Positions 45,049 to 54,095 are shown, counted from the stretch's first letter. The stretch: DNA of 64,000 nucleotides from Sphingobium sp. Z007 (GCF_900013425.1 NZ_FBXK01000005.1:2170001-2234000); one strand, 5' to 3'. The notes: generated by a model not told the origin, from the letters alone. Program-made: numbers and translations.

Positions 45049-45465
45049 ATGAAAATCCTGTCACGATATTATGCAGAGCATGGCGCCTTGTTCTGGCAGA
45101 TCGTCCGCTATGGCCTGACCGGCCTGTTCGTCACCGCCTGCCAGGCGGCGATCTACTGGAGCCTCGCGGCACTGGCCGGGCTGCATCCCCAGGCCGCCAA
45201 TCTGATCGGTTATCTCGCCGCGGTCGCGATCGGCTATGTCAGCCACAGCCTCTTCACCTTCCGCGGCCATGGCGGCGAGGCGAGCCACGCCGCGCGCGGC
45301 GCGAAGTTCGTGGCCGTGTCGCTCATCAGCTATGCGCTCAACGCGCTCTGGGTCTATCTGTGCGTCACCCATATGCGCTGGCCCGCATGGTCGCCCATCC
45401 CGGCGATGATCTTCGTCACGCCGGCGGTGATGTTCGGGCTGAACCGGCAATGGGTGTTCAAGTAG
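45049..45465 (+). CDS. GtrA family membrane protein
   Basis: A 138-residue protein with four transmembrane helices, the size and layout of GtrA-type proteins thought to flip or handle polyprenyl-phosphate sugars. The signature RYGLTGLFVTACQAAIYWSLA opens helix 1 and NLIGYLAAVAIGYVSHSLFTFRG ends helix 2; the C-terminal FGLNRQWVFK is typical. It sits next to a GT-C-type gene in divergent orientation. Confidence 0.87.
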   Translation: MKILSRYYAEHGALFWQIVRYGLTGLFVTACQAAIYWSLAALAGLHPQAANLIGYLAAVAIGYVSHSLFTFRGHGGEASHAARGAKFVAVSLISYALNALWVYLCVTHMRWPAWSPIPAMIFVTPAVMFGLNRQWVFK

Positions 45466-45747
45466 CTAACGAAGCGGCGGCCAAAGGCGCATGGCGTGGA
45501 CCAGCGTCAATATCCAAACTGTGTCGCCATCCACTTCATAGACCAGAGGGTAACTGGGGTGCGGCGTGAGTTCCCGCGTGCCCGGCACCGCGCCGTCATG
45601 GCCAAGCATGGGGTAATCCGCCAGCCGCGCCACAGCGACGCTGAACTGCGCGTCCATCCGCATGGCAGCAGCCGGATCAAGCGCCACCAAATAGTCCCAG
45701 ATGTCCGATCTGTCCTGCCGCGCCTCCGGCGTCCAACGGACGATCAC
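45466..45747 (-). CDS. RelE/ParE family toxin
   Basis: A 93-residue toxin of the RelE/ParE superfamily: VRWTPEARQDRSDIWDYLVALD at the start, ARLADYPMLGHDG in the middle, RELTPHPSYPLVYEVDGDTVWIL and a terminal VHAMRLWPP. The general shape fits ParE (gyrase poison) better than RelE, because the ribosome-directed basic catalytic set is not evident. It overlaps its antitoxin gene by ATGA. Confidence 0.88.
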   Translation of the reverse strand: MIVRWTPEARQDRSDIWDYLVALDPAAAMRMDAQFSVAVARLADYPMLGHDGAVPGTRELTPHPSYPLVYEVDGDTVWILTLVHAMRLWPPLR

Positions 45748-46022
45748 CCCTGATCGGCAACCCGCGCGCGGCGTGCTGCAAATTCCGCCTCGATTGCGTC
45801 ATGCGAATGCCCCTGCCCGCCCAGGACAGACCGCCGCGCGGCCGCAACCTTTTGTGCCAGAAAGTCTGCATGGTCGCGCGCCTGACGCTGCCGATCAACA
45901 AAGTCCCGCATCAGTTCACGTATAAGCTGCGATGCCGGGCGATGCAGCGCATCGGCCTCCGCCATGAAATCATCGCGGAGGTCGGATTCCAATTTCATCG
46001 TAAAGACTGCGGCTTTGACCAT
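45744..46022 (-). CDS. Ribbon-helix-helix antitoxin
   Basis: A 92-residue antitoxin. The N-terminal VFTMKLESDLRDDFMAEADALHRPASQLIRELM is a ribbon-helix-helix DNA-binding domain (ParD/CopG type); the C-terminal ~45 residues (HADFLAQKVAAARRSV, AEFAARRARVADQG) form the part that should wrap the toxin. It is coupled to the toxin gene. A 44-bp palindrome directly upstream is the probable autorepression site. Confidence 0.87.
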   Translation of the reverse strand: MVKAAVFTMKLESDLRDDFMAEADALHRPASQLIRELMRDFVDRQRQARDHADFLAQKVAAARRSVLGGQGHSHDAIEAEFAARRARVADQG

Positions 46023-46028
46023 GTCATC

Positions 46029-46072
46029 TCCGGGGATAGTGACAATGTATATACGTTGTCACTATCCCCGGA
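46029..46072 (-). promoter_or_regulatory. 44-bp palindromic operator/promoter of the toxin-antitoxin pair
   Basis: Perfect 17-bp arms (TCCGGGGATAGTGACAA, 46029-46045, and complement 46056-46072) flank a centre GTATATAC that is itself palindromic; only one base pair of the 44 bp fails to match. A -10-like TATATA lies at the centre, 17 bp from a TTGATC. Confidence 0.75.
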
Positions 46073-46080
46073 TCAATGCG

Positions 46081-46881
46081 TCAATGCACGAACCGCGCCA
46101 CCACATCGCGGTACGACCGGCTGACCTTCACCTGCGCGCCGCTTTCCAGCACCAGGAAACATTCGCCATTGGTATGCGGCTTGACCTGCCGCACCTGGGA
46201 CAGATTTACGATGGTCGAGCGATGGACGCGCTGGAAATTGCGCGGGTCCAGCCGCTTTTCCAGATCCTTCATCGTCTCGCGCAGGATCAGCGAATTGTCC
46301 GCGGTATAAATGCACATATAGTCGCCCGCCGCGTCGATCCGCTCGATCGAATCGACATCGACGCGGAAAATCTGCCCGCGATCTTTGATGTTAATGAGCT
46401 TTTCGAAGCGGTTGGACGCCGGCGCATCGTCATCGGCTGCGAAATCGGTCATCGCCTGGGGCGCGACTTCGGCCAGCACTTCGCGCAGCTTCTCGATCTC
46501 CTGCACCTGCCGCTTTTCAATCAGCCGCTGGCGCACCCGGTCGAGCGCATCGGCCAACCGTCCTTCGTCCACCGGCTTCATCAGATAGTCGACCGCCTGC
46601 GCCTCGAACGCGCGGATCGCATGGTCGCTATAAGCGGTGCAGAAGATGACCAGCGGCGGCTCGACTTCCATCAATCCCTGAACGACGGAAAAGCCATCGA
46701 AACCGGGCATTTGAATATCAAGGAACACAAGGTCGGGTTTATGCGTCTTGATGGCGCGGATGGCTTCGCGGCCGTTGGTGCAAGTTTCGATAATGTCGAC
46801 ATCCTCATGCGCTTGCAGACGCAGCTGCAGGCCCTGAATGGCCAGGCTTTCGTCGTCGACGAGGATTGTTCTGATGGTCAT
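46081..46881 (-). CDS. LytTR family response regulator
   Basis: A 266-residue response regulator. The receiver domain (residues ~1-120) has the acidic TILVDDES, the phospho-acceptor Asp in PDLVFLDIQMPGFDG and the Lys in DYLMKPVDEGRL. The C-terminal LytTR DNA-binding domain (from ~165) shows VDSIERIDAAGDYMCIYTAD, LEKRLDPRNFQRVHRSTIVNL and VSRSYRDVV. It overlaps the upstream histidine kinase by ATGA, a classic LytS/LytR pair. The target is unknown. Confidence 0.94.
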   Translation of the reverse strand: MTIRTILVDDESLAIQGLQLRLQAHEDVDIIETCTNGREAIRAIKTHKPDLVFLDIQMPGFDGFSVVQGLMEVEPPLVIFCTAYSDHAIRAFEAQAVDYLMKPVDEGRLADALDRVRQRLIEKRQVQEIEKLREVLAEVAPQAMTDFAADDDAPASNRFEKLINIKDRGQIFRVDVDSIERIDAAGDYMCIYTADNSLILRETMKDLEKRLDPRNFQRVHRSTIVNLSQVRQVKPHTNGECFLVLESGAQVKVSRSYRDVVARFVH

Positions 46882-47990
46882 GCGGCCACTTTCGATGTTT
46901 CATCCATGTTCAACGGAATTTCGATGATGACCGAAAATCCGCCCGGCGTGGAACGCGTTTCAAAGCTCTGTCGTTCCCCGAAGGCCTGAATTAACCGGTC
47001 CCGGATGTTCGGCAGGCCAATCCCCGTCCCCTCGCTCACCGGGATGTGCGGCCTCATTCCGCTTTCATTCAATCCCGGTCCACTGTCCGATACGACGATA
47101 CGGACATTATCCCCGGCAGGCTGCGCGCTGACAGCAATTTCGGCCCCCTCCTCCTTGGGCGTCACCGCATATTTGATCGCATTTTCGACCAGCGGTTGCA
47201 GCAGCAGGGAGGGCAACCGCGCATGGGCCACGGCCGGATCGATGGAGAAGGACGGGCGCAACCGCTCCTCGAACCGCATCTTCTCAATCTCCAGATAGAG
47301 TTTGAGCGTCTCGATCTCCTGCTCGATCGTCACCTGCGCCGTCGGCTCGTTGATGAGTGTGTAACGCAGGAAAGAAGACAGCCGCGAGAGCATCGCATTG
47401 GCCCGGTCGGTCTGTTTCAGCAGCACAAGCGTCGATATGCTGTTAAGCGTATTGAACAGGAAATGCGGATTGAGCTGGTAGCGCAGCATCGCCAGTTGCG
47501 CGTTCGCCGCCTGATTCTCCAGCAGCAATAGCTGATCCGCCTGCTCCTCCACCGTCAGGTAGAAATTGATCGCATAATAAAGCGCCGACCAGGCGCCCAG
47601 CAGCGTCATCGACAGGTAGAAAGCGCCCAGGAACAGTTGCAGCCCGGCCGTCTCGCTGCCCCTGTTCTGCGTCGAAAAGACCCAGGCGTCGATGAACGCG
47701 ACCAGCCCCGCCGCCGCGACCACCGTCACGATCGACACGCCCCAGGTCACGATCGGCCGCTTCTTGACCAGAAAGCGGAACATCACCGCGATCAGCAGCG
47801 TGACCGAATAGCCGGTGACGGTGGAGATCAGCACCGGCACCAGGCTGGAGAGCGGCTGGCCATTGGCGATGGTCGACGACCCGCGCAGCAGGAAAGCGCC
47901 CGCCCAACCGACCGATTGCAGGTTCCAGAAGGCACGGTTCTTGTCGGCAAAGAACGGCTGCGGCTTGATGCGGGGCACGGTGACGGACAT
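46878..47990 (-). CDS. LytS-type sensor histidine kinase
   Basis: A 370-residue membrane histidine kinase. Four N-terminal transmembrane helices form the sensor (GYSVTLLIAVMFRFLV, VVAAAGLVAFIDAW, LFLGAFYLSMTLLGAWSALYYAI). The phospho-acceptor His is in LRYQLNPHFLFNTLNSIST near residue 205; the N box is LLLQPLVENAIKYAV, the G boxes VSDSGPGLN and GTGIGLPNIRDR. Start 47990 is chosen over an earlier frame start because the upstream residues look untranslated. It is coupled to the LytTR regulator. Confidence 0.92.
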   Translation of the reverse strand: MSVTVPRIKPQPFFADKNRAFWNLQSVGWAGAFLLRGSSTIANGQPLSSLVPVLISTVTGYSVTLLIAVMFRFLVKKRPIVTWGVSIVTVVAAAGLVAFIDAWVFSTQNRGSETAGLQLFLGAFYLSMTLLGAWSALYYAINFYLTVEEQADQLLLLENQAANAQLAMLRYQLNPHFLFNTLNSISTLVLLKQTDRANAMLSRLSSFLRYTLINEPTAQVTIEQEIETLKLYLEIEKMRFEERLRPSFSIDPAVAHARLPSLLLQPLVENAIKYAVTPKEEGAEIAVSAQPAGDNVRIVVSDSGPGLNESGMRPHIPVSEGTGIGLPNIRDRLIQAFGERQSFETRSTPGGFSVIIEIPLNMDETSKVAA

Positions 47991-48034
47991 TGCGTGCAGG
48001 CTTAGGCGATTTGGCCCTTTGGTCAAAGCCGGTT

Positions 48035-48517
48035 TCAGGCCGCCACGGCCGGTTCTTCGCCCATTGGCGTCACTTCGTCGGTGCAAAGCCACACCAGGTC
48101 GGACAGCCCCAGCACCCGCCCGTCATGCGACAATATGCCGATCGGGCGGATCGGTTGCCCGTCGCGCTTGTCGGCCAGCACTTGGCAGGCGGTCGTGCCG
48201 CAGCCCCACCGCTCGCCCCACTGGCGCAGCGCGATCATGGCGGGGGCCAGCCCCTGTCCTTTCTCGGTCAGTCGATATTCGACCTTGCGCCGGTCGCACT
48301 GCATCGGCTCACGCACCAAAATGCCGTTCTCGACCAGCCGGGCGAGTCGGTTGGCCAATATGTTGCGCGCGATCCCCAACGTCGACTGGAACTCCTCGAA
48401 ATGGCGGATACCCGACAGGGCGCCGCGCAGAATGAGGAAGGACCAGCGTTCGCCCATCATCTCCAGCGCGCTGGGCAATGCGCATTGTTCCAAATCCTGG
48501 GCAAGATTATGTTTCAT
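48035..48517 (-). CDS. HxlR family transcriptional regulator
   Basis: A 160-residue winged-helix regulator of the HxlR type: MKHNLAQDLEQCALPSALEMMGERWSFLILRGAL, then GIRHFEEFQSTLGIARNILANRLARLVENGILVREP and EYRLTEKGQGL, the recognition helix and wing. A conserved Cys lies at the start of the helix. A C-terminal extension of about 50 residues follows. It diverges from rel and precedes the LytS kinase gene on the same strand by 44 bp. Target unknown. Confidence 0.88.
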   Translation of the reverse strand: MKHNLAQDLEQCALPSALEMMGERWSFLILRGALSGIRHFEEFQSTLGIARNILANRLARLVENGILVREPMQCDRRKVEYRLTEKGQGLAPAMIALRQWGERWGCGTTACQVLADKRDGQPIRPIGILSHDGRVLGLSDLVWLCTDEVTPMGEEPAVAA

Positions 48518-48627
48518 GACCGCCACATATAGCGCAAAGGCGCAGGCGTTGCAAAATTGCTGCCTTATTGGGCAAGATGGGATTTTTTTGTTGCGCCGCA
48601 AGCATCTTCCAACACAATCGGGACACG

Positions 48628-50733
48628 ATGCTACGCCAATATGAACTTGTCGAACGGGTAAAGCGCTACGATCCGCACGCGGACGAAGCGATGATCAACC
48701 GCGCCTATGTCTTTTCGGTCCAGAAACACGGCAGCCAGAAACGCGCCAGCGGCGATCCCTATTTCAGCCACCCGATCGAAGTCGCCGGCATCCTGACCGA
48801 CTTCAACCTGGACGACCAGACGATCGTGACCGCGCTGCTGCACGACACGATCGAAGATACGCTGGTCACCTATGAGGAGATAGAGGCCGCCTTCGGCAAG
48901 GATGTCGCCCGCATGGTCGACGGCGTCACCAAGCTGTCGAAGATCGAGGCCATGTCCGAAAATGAGCGGGCCGCGGAAAATCTGCGCAAATTCCTGCTCG
49001 CCATGTCGGACGATATCCGGGTGTTGCTGGTCAAGCTCGCCGACCGGCTGCACAATATGCGCACGCTGCACTTCATCAAAAATCCCGACAAGCGCCGCCG
49101 CATCGCGCGCGAGACGATGGATATCTACGCGCCGCTCGCCGAACGCATCGGCATGTATGATTTCATGCGCGAAATGCAGTTGCTCGCCTTTCGTGAGATC
49201 GAGCCGGAAGCCTATGCCAGCATCACCAAGCGCCTGGAGCAGCTGAAAGAAGGCGGCCATGACAAGGTGGACCGGATCGGCGCGGAACTGCAACTGCTGC
49301 TGGCGGGCAAGGGCATGTCGGTCAGCGTCTCAGGCCGCGAAAAACACCCCTTCTCCATCTGGAAGAAGATGCAGGAACGCCATATCAGCTTCGAACAGCT
49401 GACCGACGTCATGGCCTTCCGCGTCATCACCGACAGCCATGAGGCCTGCTACCACGCGCTCGGCATCATCCACCAGACCTTCAAGATGGTGCCCGGCCGG
49501 TTCAAGGATTATATCTCCACGCCCAAGCGCAACGGCTATCAGTCGCTGCACACCACCGTCATCCATCAGGACAATGCCCGGATCGAGGTGCAGATTCGCA
49601 GCCGCGACATGCACAATGACGCCGAACTGGGCCTCGCCGCGCACTGGGCCTATAAGCAGAAGGGCGACGCCACCGATCATCATGCCGCCTGGCTGCGCGA
49701 CCTCGTCGAAATCCTGGAACAGAGCCAGGACGCCGACGAACTGCTCGAACATACCCGCATGGCCATGTATCAGGACCGCATCTTCGCCTTCTCGCCCAAA
49801 GGTGAGCTGCACCAGATGCCCAAGGGATCGACCACCGTCGATTTCGCCTATGCCGTCCACACCTCGCTCGGCAACCAGACGGTGGGCGCAAAGGTCAACG
49901 GCCGCGTCGTGCCGCTGCGCACCACCCTGGAAAATGGCGATCAGGTCGAAATCCTGAAATCAGAGGGGCAGGAGCCGCAGCCCGGCTGGCTCAGCTTCGC
50001 CATCACCGGCAAGGCCCGCGCCGCCATCCGCCGCTATATCCGCCAGAAGCAGCGCGGCGAGGAGATCAAGCTCGGCGAAAAACTCTATGCCGAAATCATC
50101 GGCCGCTTCTCCCCCGACCTTGCCAAGGAACTGGGCGACAAGGCGCTGACCGCCGCCTTGAAGCGGCTCAAGCTGGAGGATCGCGCGTCGCTGATGGTCG
50201 CCATCGCCACGCATCGCCTGCTCGACCGCGAAGTCATGGAGGCGCTGATGCCCGGCTCCACCAGCGCGCAGGGCGTGGAGGAGGCGCATCCCCGCCAGCA
50301 TGAACCCGTCTCGATCCGCGGCCTGACGCCCGGCATCGCCTATCATCTGGGCGACTGCTGCCACCCCGTGCCGGGCGACCGCATCGTCGGCGTGCGCCGC
50401 ACCGGCGAACCGATCGAGGTCCACACCATCGACTGCCGTTCGCTGGAGGTGGAGCAGGACGACGACTGGATCGACCTGGCCTGGGACGGCAAGTCGAAGG
50501 GCGGCACCGCCCGCCTCTCCGTCATCGTCAAGAACCAGCCCGGCGCCCTCGCCGCCGTCGCCAACCTGTTCGGCGCGACCAAGGCGAACATCCTCAACCT
50601 GCAACTGGTCAACCGCGAAGGCCCGTTCCACACCGACGTCATCGACCTGGAAGTGGCCGACGCGCAGCATTTGAATAGGATATTGTCGGCGCTAAGGGCG
50701 ATCGACGTCGTGGTGCAGGCGGATCGGGTTTAG
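48628..50733 (+). CDS. rel: Bifunctional (p)ppGpp synthetase/hydrolase
   Basis: A 701-residue long Rel/SpoT protein and probably the only one of the organism. The HD hydrolase domain is intact (FSHPIEVAGIL, LLHDTIEDTLVTYEEI). The synthetase domain has KDYISTPKRNGYQSLHTTVI. The TGS domain (IFAFSPKGELHQMPKGSTTVDFAYAVHT) and a C-terminal ACT domain follow, with a cysteine pair in HLGDCCHPVPGDRIVG. ATG 48628 gives the normal start MLRQYELVERVKRYDP. Alphaproteobacteria use this enzyme in stringent and general stress responses. Confidence 0.94.
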   Translation: MLRQYELVERVKRYDPHADEAMINRAYVFSVQKHGSQKRASGDPYFSHPIEVAGILTDFNLDDQTIVTALLHDTIEDTLVTYEEIEAAFGKDVARMVDGVTKLSKIEAMSENERAAENLRKFLLAMSDDIRVLLVKLADRLHNMRTLHFIKNPDKRRRIARETMDIYAPLAERIGMYDFMREMQLLAFREIEPEAYASITKRLEQLKEGGHDKVDRIGAELQLLLAGKGMSVSVSGREKHPFSIWKKMQERHISFEQLTDVMAFRVITDSHEACYHALGIIHQTFKMVPGRFKDYISTPKRNGYQSLHTTVIHQDNARIEVQIRSRDMHNDAELGLAAHWAYKQKGDATDHHAAWLRDLVEILEQSQDADELLEHTRMAMYQDRIFAFSPKGELHQMPKGSTTVDFAYAVHTSLGNQTVGAKVNGRVVPLRTTLENGDQVEILKSEGQEPQPGWLSFAITGKARAAIRRYIRQKQRGEEIKLGEKLYAEIIGRFSPDLAKELGDKALTAALKRLKLEDRASLMVAIATHRLLDREVMEALMPGSTSAQGVEEAHPRQHEPVSIRGLTPGIAYHLGDCCHPVPGDRIVGVRRTGEPIEVHTIDCRSLEVEQDDDWIDLAWDGKSKGGTARLSVIVKNQPGALAAVANLFGATKANILNLQLVNREGPFHTDVIDLEVADAQHLNRILSALRAIDVVVQADRV

Positions 50734-50835
50734 GGGGGATTTTATACCGACTGTGCATTTGACAAGCCCGTAAGTCAGTAGAAGGCTTACTGCCGTTAGG
50801 CGACCTCGTAATTATGCTATCTGGAGAATCAAAGA

Positions 50836-51510
50836 GTGGTGGGTGGAATTGCGCAGGATGATGCGAGAGAAAACAGGCTGATTGACCTGTTCAATCTTCA
50901 TCAAGCAGCCGATCGAGTTAGGCACGGCACCGATGCGATTCTCAAGCTCGACAACGTCGAATACGAATTCGAGCTAAAATCAGCGACGACAAACAAGGGT
51001 GGCATCAGTACGGTTAGAGACTTGGGACCTGGACATATTGCGAAGTGGCGCGGTAAACACTGGATCATGGCCTTTTTCGAAGGCTCTAAGCTGCTGTATT
51101 GCCGTTATGGATCGCCAGATGCAATGCGGCCCTGGATTACAGAGAAGTGGGATTACATTAAGGCGGATTTCGAAATGGCGAAATACGTTCCGGCCCATAT
51201 CACGCTTGATACTATGTTCGAAATCGTGGGAAAGAAAGAAGTCTATACAAAGGCAGATGCCCGGAAAATTCACAAAAATCAGATGTCTGCGGCTCAATAT
51301 GAAACCGCACAAGATACAGTGGAAGGGTATAGCCCGGCACGGATGCTTGATATTTTCAAAGACCGCGCCCGGTACGTGATTGAACGTGGCTCAACGCTAA
51401 ACAACCCTCACATTCCAAGCAAATATTTCGAATCTTGGCCGGAGATCAGAACCAATCATGCAGCCAAATTGCGTGAATTGGTCAGCACGTGGCGGGATGC
51501 AAAGCCCTAG
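50836..51510 (+). CDS. Putative type II restriction endonuclease
   Basis: A 224-residue protein with a GTG start, GGAGA 8 bp upstream. Near residues 33-53 the segment GTDAILKL and EYEFELKSATT gives an Asp, then Glu-x-Lys, the PD-(D/E)xK nuclease core. The convergent neighbour is a C5 DNA methyltransferase whose last 29 bp overlap this gene. That pairing suggests a restriction enzyme, but I recognise no named enzyme or specificity. Codon use is clearly richer in A/T than in the flanking genes, a sign of transfer. Confidence 0.65.
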   Translation: MVGGIAQDDARENRLIDLFNLHQAADRVRHGTDAILKLDNVEYEFELKSATTNKGGISTVRDLGPGHIAKWRGKHWIMAFFEGSKLLYCRYGSPDAMRPWITEKWDYIKADFEMAKYVPAHITLDTMFEIVGKKEVYTKADARKIHKNQMSAAQYETAQDTVEGYSPARMLDIFKDRARYVIERGSTLNNPHIPSKYFESWPEIRTNHAAKLRELVSTWRDAKP

Positions 51511-52681
51511 AAATTGAATTTGCCAGATTATAAGCCATCGGCGGTGCTACCGAATTGCCTATCAATCCGAGCGCAAAATATACGGGCCGTTCGACCGGCC
51601 AATCACCTGGGAACCCTTGGAGGACGAGACAATCCTGCAAGGAGAGTCGGAAGTGACCGTTCTTTGCCACATATGCACTGGCTGCCGCGCGATCAGCCGC
51701 GACTCCATTTGGCCAGACCCCAAGCCTGTTCCACTGCTTCAAGGCAGATACCGAACTGAGGACGCTGGTCGTGTGACGTGGCCCTGTCAGGCCGCTACGC
51801 AGGGTGGGCGACAGTGCGTCGAAACCAATATCCGGTAGCCCAAGCGCTTCTCTGACGCCCATCGTCGCAGGAAGATTATGCGGAAAGCCGGTAGAGCGAT
51901 AATGCCGGTGAGTCGGCGTAGGAATATCGAACTGAGCTGCCTCACCCTGATCTGCAAAGCCAACAAAAAGCACGCGCCTACGGGCCTGCGGCACGCCAAA
52001 GTCAGCGGCGTTCAAAATAAACTGACGAATTACGTATTGACGCTTGAGCGGCTCTATAATCGTGCTCTCGATGTAATTTTTGAATTTCTTTGTCGCGAGT
52101 CCGCTGACGTTTTCGCAAACAAAGGCACGTGGACGGATAGCTAACACCGCACGGACAAATTCAGGGATCATGTCTCGAACATCCGAGGCTCCATTTTGGC
52201 GTCCCGCGTTACTGAAAGGCTGGCATGGAGGTCCACCGTGGAGCACGTCAATCTTGCCCCGATATTTGGACCAATCAACGCCACGTACGTCGCCGCTATC
52301 GCCACCATATACGGCCCATTCGGGATGAGCTGCGCTTAGAACCGACGCCGCGCCCTCCATGATTTCATAACTGGCGACATGATTGAAACCTGCACGATCA
52401 AAGCCGATATCCATACCTCCACCACCACTGAACAGCGACAATGCGGAAAGGCCGTTGCCGACAAGCTGCGGCATCAGATCAAGTGGATTCAGGCGCGGAT
52501 TATAGACGGGATGCTTGCACTCACTACAATCGCCAGAAGCGGCACGACGCTTCGCCTGTTGCGATGCAATCGTCGTCGCGCGAAAAGTAGCGCGCTCCTG
52601 CTCCGTGAGTTCCCAACCCTGATACCAAGGCGCGTCCGTCCCACGTGCCGCAAGTTGCTTATACATCGCTGCAACTCCCAT
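51482..52681 (-). CDS. DNA (cytosine-5-)-methyltransferase
   Basis: A 399-residue C5 methyltransferase. Motif I is LFSGGGGMDIGFDRAGF, motif IV the catalytic GGPPCQPFSNAG near residue 160, motif VI VCENVSGLATKKF, motif VIII QARRRVLFVGF, motif X GNSVAPPMAYNLANS. The variable region between VIII and IX is about 75 residues. An N-terminal ~80-residue extension carries CSECKHP. Start is ATG 52681, or ATG 52666, which has a GGAG 8 bp upstream. It protects the host against the convergent restriction gene; specificity unknown. Confidence 0.93.
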   Translation of the reverse strand: MGVAAMYKQLAARGTDAPWYQGWELTEQERATFRATTIASQQAKRRAASGDCSECKHPVYNPRLNPLDLMPQLVGNGLSALSLFSGGGGMDIGFDRAGFNHVASYEIMEGAASVLSAAHPEWAVYGGDSGDVRGVDWSKYRGKIDVLHGGPPCQPFSNAGRQNGASDVRDMIPEFVRAVLAIRPRAFVCENVSGLATKKFKNYIESTIIEPLKRQYVIRQFILNAADFGVPQARRRVLFVGFADQGEAAQFDIPTPTHRHYRSTGFPHNLPATMGVREALGLPDIGFDALSPTLRSGLTGPRHTTSVLSSVSALKQWNRLGVWPNGVAADRAAASAYVAKNGHFRLSLQDCLVLQGFPGDWPVERPVYFALGLIGNSVAPPMAYNLANSISRALHPATC

Positions 52682-53268
52682 ACGCGCGTCAAATGACGCG
52701 GCCTTGCGACGCGAAATCCTCCATCCAAGCTACGAGTGTCAACCGATAATCTCCACTTTTTCCCCACAACTCACCCGGCTCGCGTTTGGCCAGCTTACAC
52801 CGCTGCTCATCAATGCAGCCTCGTCCTTCGTTTTCTGCGATTTCTCGGACGGCACACTGTATTTCTGAAACCTTTGACGCAAACCAAGCGGCCAGCGCCT
52901 CCCCCCCCCACCTTACCCTTCCAAAGTAGGATTTCCTCTGGTTTATCCTTACAGATGAACCACCCCGCCGCCTTCCGCCGCACCCCGTGCCACCCCTCTC
53001 TTGGCCCGCACCGACGCGCATTTCTTTCGCGTCGCTATGACCTTCCGCTGTTGAAAGAGGCGCGTCGGAGGCGCTTCGCGAGCGCTTCGGGGAGGCGCGC
53101 GAGACACGTCATTTCCTATTTTCCCACATTTTGCGTCGCCACACCCCGACAACGGTGTGAACTTCGGCCCCAACGCGCCACCATGACACACAACCCCCAC
53201 CCCGCACCCCGCCCAACCCAAGTTTCCGCGTGACATCGCCGCCCCGACTCTGTAAGGGCGCTCCCAGC
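52682..53268. other. Gene-poor segment between the methyltransferase and rplJ
   Basis: No convincing gene is visible. It contains a 16-bp palindrome at 52685-52700, a TTGACA on the minus strand (52737-52742) in the right place for the methyltransferase promoter, a run of eight C near 52903 and AT-rich sequence unlike the flanks. A 110-codon minus-strand frame exists but has no recognisable product. Confidence 0.6.
52685..52700. promoter_or_regulatory. Palindrome at the methyltransferase start
   Basis: CGCGTCA, two bases, TGACGCG: perfect 7-bp arms, 3 bp upstream of ATG 52681. Its place suggests an operator for methyltransferase autoregulation or a regulator of the restriction system; this is inference. 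Confidence 0.5.
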
Positions 53269-53507
53269 GAACCCTTCGGGGTTCACCGTCCGAGACAGTT
53301 GGTGAGGGGAATATGCCCCTCTTAATCTCCAGCCTAGACGGGGAAAAGTTCTCAACCGAACGGGTTAATCGCCCGATTCGGGTCTGCCTGTTCCTTCGAT
53401 GGATGCGGGCCAGTCGATCTCTCCCCTCGGACTTAGTGCCCCATGCCTTCGGCGTGGGTTTAGTCGTTCGCCCGTGCAAGCGGTCGGACATGAAGTGGAG
53501 TAATGGC
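53255..53507 (+). promoter_or_regulatory. Untranslated leader of rplJ-rplL (L10 leader)
   Basis: The ~250 bp before rplJ are structured and lack a convincing reading frame. A perfect 6-bp hairpin with a TTCG loop (53269-53284) precedes ACCGTCCGAGACAGTTGGTG, which resembles the conserved L10-leader element bound by the L10/L12 complex for autoregulation. The assignment rests on position and this resemblance. Confidence 0.5.
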
Positions 53508-54023
53508 ATGGATCGTAATCAGAAAGCTGAGGTCGTTTCCGCGCTGAACGCAGAGCTGGCAGAAGTTGGCGTGGTCGTCGTGACCCGCAACCTCGGCATG
53601 ACCGTCGCACAATCGACTGTCCTGCGCCAGAAGATGCGCGACGCAGGCGCGACCTACAAGGTTACGAAGAACCGCCTCGCCCGTATCGCCCTTGATGGCA
53701 CGGCCTATGGCCCGCTCAGCGACCTGCTGACCGGTCCTGTTGGCCTCGCCACCTCGGTCGACCCGGTCGCAGCCGCCAAGGTTGCGGTCGAATTCGCGAA
53801 GACCAACGACAAGCTTGAGATCGTTGGCGGCGCGATGGGGCAAATGCTGCTCGATGCGGAGGGCGTCAAGGCCCTGGCATCGATGCCGTCTCTGGATGAA
53901 CTGCGTGCAAAGCTGGTCGGCCTTATCGTCGCGCCTGCTACCAAGCTCGCAACCGTCACCCAGGCACCGGCAGCGCAGCTGGCGCGCGTCTTCAACGCCT
54001 ATGCGGAGAAGGAAGCGGCCTAA
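53508..54023 (+). CDS. rplJ: 50S ribosomal protein L10
   Basis: A 171-residue base of the ribosomal stalk that holds L7/L12 dimers. Start ATG 53508 with GGAG 8 bp upstream gives [20 protein letters not shown], the family start. [24 protein letters not shown] and the [17 protein letters not shown] segment are conserved; the helical C-terminus binds L7/L12. It is followed by rplL, 72 bp on. The usual rplKA partners are not upstream; a restriction island sits there instead. Confidence 0.96.
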   Translation: MDRNQKAEVVSALNAELAEVGVVVVTRNLGMTVAQSTVLRQKMRDAGATYKVTKNRLARIALDGTAYGPLSDLLTGPVGLATSVDPVAAAKVAVEFAKTNDKLEIVGGAMGQMLLDAEGVKALASMPSLDELRAKLVGLIVAPATKLATVTQAPAAQLARVFNAYAEKEAA

Positions 54024-54095
54024 GCCGTCCTTCACCCGGATCAACTTTGACCCTCATCTGACGGGGCGCTTGGCCCCAATCAAGGAATTAGAAAA

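Noticed and set aside
43316..45052. 578-codon plus-strand frame opposite the GT-C gene
   Set aside because: Dominated by Arg, Gln and His, which is the complement of Leu/Ala-rich membrane codons; not a protein.
52689..53021. 110-codon minus-strand frame upstream of the methyltransferase
   Set aside because: No recognisable domain, a start in a Gly/Arg-rich stretch, and a C8 run inside. It could be the remnant of a controller gene, but I cannot support it as a gene.
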